From Megasphaera sp. AM44-1BH (GTDB lineage Bacteria > Bacillota > Negativicutes > Veillonellales > Megasphaeraceae), in assembly GCF_003467125.1 (NCBI RefSeq), contig NZ_QSFA01000001.1, forward strand, positions 62,001-126,000: a stretch of DNA of 64,000 bases, given 5' to 3'. Position numbers and translations under genes: made by a program. Numbering within the stretch: position 1 is the stretch's first letter; each line of letters opens with the position of its first letter. This document shows positions 60,551 through 64,000 of the stretch, one piece after another. The notes beneath the pieces are model-generated. The model was not told the DNA's origin, made no database searches, and saw nothing but the letters and a program-made list of their open reading frames with translations.

Positions 60551-62971
60551 CTATTTTTTTACTTTGACCCATACGGGGTTGGATACGGCATAATGGTCTT
60601 TACCATCTTTGGCAATGACGTTGACCCACGTATCATGCTCCGGTTTCACTTTGACCTGGATGGATACAGGATCTGTCGTGTTATCAAAGGTCTTTGTTTC
60701 TACCGGCTTACCTTCACTTACGACCTGTACTTCTTTCAATCCATTGACAGCCTGTACTTTTGTTTCAAATGTATAGGTGCCATCGGCAGCTGTCTGCTGG
60801 GTCGTGCCGAACATGGACCGTTCTGCCGGAGTGAAGATGGGCCCCATGGTGACATAGGCTTTGCCTTCGGCCATGGCATTGACAAATTTCCGTCCTGTCA
60901 GTTTTCCATCGACGTGGGAATACATGCGGATGATGCCCGGATAGAGATTGGACGTCGCATCATGCTGGTCCGAACCGGCACTCAGATACTTCTTGATGCC
61001 GCGGTTCCAGTATCCTTCGGCAACATCGAGGGTCCGTTTATCCATATTCTTGGCATTGGACAGATCCATCGTCGATTGCAGTTCCAGGAATTCAAAGTTT
61101 TCCGCACTGGGATCATTACCGCCTTTGACGCCGGCACGATTGGTCAGGAAGCCGTAGTCCGTGAACGGATGATGCATAACGACCAGGGCATCCCGGTCAT
61201 GCCCCTGCTGGATAATTTCGCCCGGTGTCAGGGACGGATCCGGACATGGCATTTTATCATTGACCATCAGGAAGCCCCAGTGGCCCCAGCCCGGAGAGAC
61301 TTCGACGTTGGGAATAAAGGGCCGGTTGTACTGATTAGCCAGTTCCCGCATCGGCTTGATGTTGCCGATGTAATCATGATCCAGTACGAGATTCAGGTCC
61401 AGGCCGGCTGCCATCTGTGCAGCAAAGAGTTCCGGAACGGTCGTCGCCCCGTCGCCATGGTCAGCATGCTGGTGGTTGTCATTGCCATACCAGCCCGTCT
61501 TTTCCGGATGAATCAGCTGGGGAATGACGAACTGGTGCTGAACCGTCTGTCCGCCTTTGACAAATGTCTTGAATTCGACCGGTTTCGATGTATAATCGGC
61601 TCCGTGATAAGCCGTAAAGGTGAGTTCATTTTCTGGTGCCGATACATCAAAATCCGCTTTATGGGTCGCCGGGTCCGTGAAGTATACCGAGCCTCCCAGT
61701 CCTTTTACATCGGATTTGATGCCTGTGACGACGACTTTAAAATCGACAGGTTTCCCTTTTTCATCAACGGCAGTCAGTGCCGCTTTTGCGCCTGGTTTTA
61801 CCTGGAAATCGGCCACGGTGTTGCCTTTCAGATCAATGTGCTGTACGTCGGACGGTGTCGTTCCCTGGCTCTGTACATAAATGTCGTAGCTGTCCTGGGG
61901 CAGTGTAACTTTATACTTGCCGTCCTTATCAGTAATCTTCCAGACGAAGGGCTGCATGATATCTTTCATGACCTGATCGACGCCGTCCGATTTCATCGTT
62001 TTCTTGTAGGAACCGGGTTTATTGAAGATGACATAGGCGTTGGGCAGTGGCTTGCCATTGGGATCACGGACAATCCCTTCGATGACGCCGGATTTGATAG
62101 ACGGATCCTTCTGGATTTTCCGTTCAATGATCGGTGCCGTTTCCCCATTGGGAATGACCAGTATTTCGCCGGTGTACGTATAGGACTGGCCCGGCAGGAT
62201 ATCCCGGTTCACATAGACATCTTTATAACCGGAAGAGCCCTTATAGGCATTGGCATGATCCGTATTGACGGCTACGGCGTAGTTCTTCCCGTACGTAACG
62301 ACGAAATCTCCATATTTCGTATTGACTTCCGAATCTTCATTGATGCGTATGCCCGTTCTCTTGACATCGGGATAGAAGCCAAAGGGACCAAACATATTCA
62401 CAGCCAGCGTACTGAGAGAATAACCACTGTTCATATTCAGATAGGCGTCATTCCCTGCCGGATTTTCGACGACGGTCTTCATATCAATATAATTCTTGCC
62501 ATCTTCCAGCGTATATTGAATCGTCACGTTCAACGGCAGCTTATGACCTTCCGTCCAATACCTCGTCTTAGCCGTTACGGTAACTTTTTTATCGCCTTCC
62601 AGCTTGTAGGTAATGTCTTTGACAGGCGTATGCAGCAGGTCTTCCCCGTTCCACGAACCCGTGGCTGTCCAGTAGTCATTGAGGAATTCGATATCATTCG
62701 TCAGGTCCGTACCAAATTTCCCATCTTTCATCATGGCAATGTCCAGGATGCTGCCTGTCGTCATATTCCAGTAGTTATTGGAACCTACGGCAAAAGAAGC
62801 AGCAATCTTGTCATTGTAAATAGTGAAATCTTCGGCACTGTTCGCCATGCCCTGATCAATCGGAGTCGGTCCCTGCACGACACCTACCGCTGCCAGGGAC
62901 GTTGCCGAAATGCCCGCCATGAGTGCAGACATAACTAATACTTTTAAAGCCTTCTTTCTTCGGAATTTCAT
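60551..62971 (-). CDS. Exported CehA/McbA family PHP-domain metallohydrolase
   Basis: An 806-residue exported protein. The signal peptide (about 1-28) is followed by a beta-rich domain (about 40-285), a carboxypeptidase-regulatory-like beta-sandwich (about 297-390, GIVRDPNGKPLPNAYV), further beta domains and a C-terminal PHP/CehA domain (about 490-720). The metal-site motifs are DNHQHADHGDG (His500, His502), LDHDYIG (Asp531-Asp533), EVSPGWGHWG (Glu557), VVMHHPF (His600-His601) and SAGSDQHD. CehA and McbA hydrolyse carbamate esters; the natural substrate here is unknown. AAGGAG precedes the ATG. It appears monocistronic. Confidence 0.87.
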   Translation of the reverse strand: MKFRRKKALKVLVMSALMAGISATSLAAVGVVQGPTPIDQGMANSAEDFTIYNDKIAASFAVGSNNYWNMTTGSILDIAMMKDGKFGTDLTNDIEFLNDYWTATGSWNGEDLLHTPVKDITYKLEGDKKVTVTAKTRYWTEGHKLPLNVTIQYTLEDGKNYIDMKTVVENPAGNDAYLNMNSGYSLSTLAVNMFGPFGFYPDVKRTGIRINEDSEVNTKYGDFVVTYGKNYAVAVNTDHANAYKGSSGYKDVYVNRDILPGQSYTYTGEILVIPNGETAPIIERKIQKDPSIKSGVIEGIVRDPNGKPLPNAYVIFNKPGSYKKTMKSDGVDQVMKDIMQPFVWKITDKDGKYKVTLPQDSYDIYVQSQGTTPSDVQHIDLKGNTVADFQVKPGAKAALTAVDEKGKPVDFKVVVTGIKSDVKGLGGSVYFTDPATHKADFDVSAPENELTFTAYHGADYTSKPVEFKTFVKGGQTVQHQFVIPQLIHPEKTGWYGNDNHQHADHGDGATTVPELFAAQMAAGLDLNLVLDHDYIGNIKPMRELANQYNRPFIPNVEVSPGWGHWGFLMVNDKMPCPDPSLTPGEIIQQGHDRDALVVMHHPFTDYGFLTNRAGVKGGNDPSAENFEFLELQSTMDLSNAKNMDKRTLDVAEGYWNRGIKKYLSAGSDQHDATSNLYPGIIRMYSHVDGKLTGRKFVNAMAEGKAYVTMGPIFTPAERSMFGTTQQTAADGTYTFETKVQAVNGLKEVQVVSEGKPVETKTFDNTTDPVSIQVKVKPEHDTWVNVIAKDGKDHYAVSNPVWVKVKK

Positions 62972-63125
62972 ACATCATTCTCCTTTCTATGATAAAAACG
63001 TACTGGTAAAACAGATACGCATCAGACTGTATCCGGGAAACACCTCTCCTTATAGTAAATAATGACATTCCATATATCACGAACAGGTAAAAAAGAAGTA
63101 AGAAACAGGTAATATTATAGGTATA

Positions 63126-63392
63126 TCAATCTTTAATAAAGGCGTTGATCATCTGCCGGCCATACTCATTCACTTTATAGTATACCTGTAACTGATCCGT
63201 ATCGTCCAGTTCAAACCGGGATTCATCGAGAAGACCATTGGCTTTTGCTGTCATCAGTGCTTCCTGAACGGCATCAGGACGGAGCATTTTAAAGGACCCA
63301 TAGTCTTTCTTGAGGGCATGGATGACATCCATATTGGATGCTTCTTTTACAGTCGTCATATATTTCATGATTGCATAATAAAGCGGTTTCAT
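63126..63392 (-). CDS. Small winged-helix-like protein of unknown function
   Basis: An 88-residue, helix-rich protein with the pattern NMDVIHALKKDYGSFKMLRPDAVQEALMTAKANGLLDESRFELDD then a beta-hairpin (QLQVYYKVNEYGRQMI). This suggests a winged helix or a PadR/MarR-like small regulator, but no family was recognised with certainty. AGGAGG lies 7-8 nt before the ATG, inside the end of the upstream membrane-protein gene (4-bp gap), so the two are an operon and their functions are probably linked. Confidence 0.6.
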   Translation of the reverse strand: MKPLYYAIMKYMTTVKEASNMDVIHALKKDYGSFKMLRPDAVQEALMTAKANGLLDESRFELDDTDQLQVYYKVNEYGRQMINAFIKD

Positions 63393-63396
63393 AGGA

Positions 63397-64000
63397 TCAG
63401 GCCTCCTTCTTCTGGAATGCGTGGAGCGGATTGAGGTTGCCGACGAGGGCGATACCGCAAATCATGACAATGGCAGCAATCCATTGTACCGGTGTAAGCA
63501 TCCATCCCGGCTGCCCATCGAACAATCCGACGACAATCATGCAGAAGAACGGTCCCCAGAAAGAATAAGCCCCATTGCAGACCATGCCCAGAGCGGCACC
63601 GCACATGGAATTGCCCTTATACCAGAAGGAATAGGCCGGCATGGCGCAGAAGCCGGAAATGACAAAGAATATAATGGACCAGTCTGTCCATGCGCCGGAA
63701 AGAAGGCGCGGAGCCAGGCCGGTATTGCCATCGATGGTGCACAGGAGCGGCAGCATGATGAGCATGTTGGAAAGTCCGGAAACGCACTGCCGGATGGTAA
63801 TGCCGATATTATAATCGATGAGTGTCGTGCCAAAACCGGCAACGGCACCTTCAATCCCCCATCCCAATGCGCAGAACAGAGCAATACCGCAGGCAATCAG
63901 AGCCGTCGGTCCGACGTCCGAGAACGACGTGCCTCCGATGACACCGGCTGCCACGAGGCAGAGCAGAATACCGCAAACCATGCGTTTGTTGATTTCCTGC
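63397..64000 (-). CDS. Multi-pass membrane protein (DMT-like), 5' truncated by the window edge
   Basis: The frame is open to the right edge and no ribosome-binding site precedes the first internal ATG (63981), so the N-terminus is outside the window. The visible 200 residues contain at least five hydrophobic segments with small-residue motifs (AACGIALFCALGWGIEG-like, GTTLIDYNIGITIRQ, PAYSFWYKGNSMCGAALGM, QWIAAIVMICGIALVG). The last resembles the final helix of drug/metabolite transporters. A transporter is likely; the substrate is unknown. It is co-transcribed with the 88-residue protein downstream. Confidence 0.65.
   Translation of the reverse strand, partial: QEINKRMVCGILLCLVAAGVIGGTSFSDVGPTALIACGIALFCALGWGIEGAVAGFGTTLIDYNIGITIRQCVSGLSNMLIMLPLLCTIDGNTGLAPRLLSGAWTDWSIIFFVISGFCAMPAYSFWYKGNSMCGAALGMVCNGAYSFWGPFFCMIVVGLFDGQPGWMLTPVQWIAAIVMICGIALVGNLNPLHAFQKKEA

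Noticed and set aside
60419..62938. An 839-codon open frame on the plus strand opposite the PHP hydrolase gene
   Set aside because: Antisense shadow frame without family features; the minus strand carries a signal peptide and metal-site motifs.
1..64000. tRNA, rRNA, CRISPR array, insertion sequence or prophage
   Set aside because: No cloverleaf-like sequence, direct-repeat array, transposase or integrase was seen; gaps between genes are short and mostly explained by promoters and terminators.

Overview
The window is a contiguous piece of chromosome from a diderm (outer-membrane-bearing) Firmicute of the class Negativicutes. Megasphaera or a close relative is the best guess. The evidence is the mix of gene types: a Firmicute-style FapR-PlsX-Fab fatty-acid operon, Rex and NrdR-type regulation, and ATP-cone class III ribonucleotide reductase sit beside an almost complete set of lipid A / Kdo / Lpt lipopolysaccharide genes that monoderm Firmicutes lack. 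The 4-hydroxybutyryl-CoA dehydratase fits an anaerobic acid fermenter. The genus is inferred from gene content, not proven. No rRNA, tRNA, CRISPR array, insertion sequence or phage gene was seen.

Layout. 1-8.7 kb: the end of an M20 amidohydrolase, nrdDG with two NrdR boxes, two exported proteins (a coiled-coil/beta-solenoid protein and a purple-acid-phosphatase-like enzyme), a free-methionine sulfoxide reductase, a fumarylacetoacetate-hydrolase-family enzyme and an RseC-like protein. 8.8-17.4 kb: a VOC protein, an amino-acid permease with a hairpin leader, an Fsr-like MFS exporter coupled to an EVE-McrB AAA+ protein without McrC, and an ArnC/ArnT-like glycosyltransferase pair. 17.6-26.7 kb: a catabolic island with three ACS-family MFS carriers, 4-hydroxybutyryl-CoA dehydratase, a GlcD-type FAD oxidase and an IclR regulator. 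Repeated TTC-N8-GAA operator-like sites, in tandem pairs 19 bp apart, link the regulator, the dehydratase and two of the carriers. 26.7-35.5 kb: the fatty-acid operon fapR-plsX-fabH-fabD-fabG-acpP-fabK-like-fabF-rnc followed by a radical-SAM gene. 35.6-38.5 kb: a YdbC/PC4 protein and a YitT / RNase-H-fold / DUF3084 operon.

38.6-54.4 kb: the envelope block, all on the minus strand. lpxC-fabZ and lpxA are followed by a strong terminator and a new promoter, then the 14-gene unit lpxI-lpxB-msbA-waaA-lpxK-kdsB-kdsA-kdsD-kdsC-lpxL-lptC-lptA-lptB-lptF/G. Together these make lipid A and Kdo, flip the core and export LPS. lpxD is not in the window. 54.6-64 kb: argGH, a monofunctional peptidoglycan glycosyltransferase, rex with a Rex operator inside its promoter, an O-antigen-ligase-like protein, a large exported CehA/McbA-type PHP hydrolase, a small winged-helix-like protein and the 3' part of a multi-pass membrane protein cut by the window edge.

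Most starts were chosen by ribosome-binding site and family length, so several differ from the longest open frame. Promoters, operators and terminators were found by eye and have not been tested.
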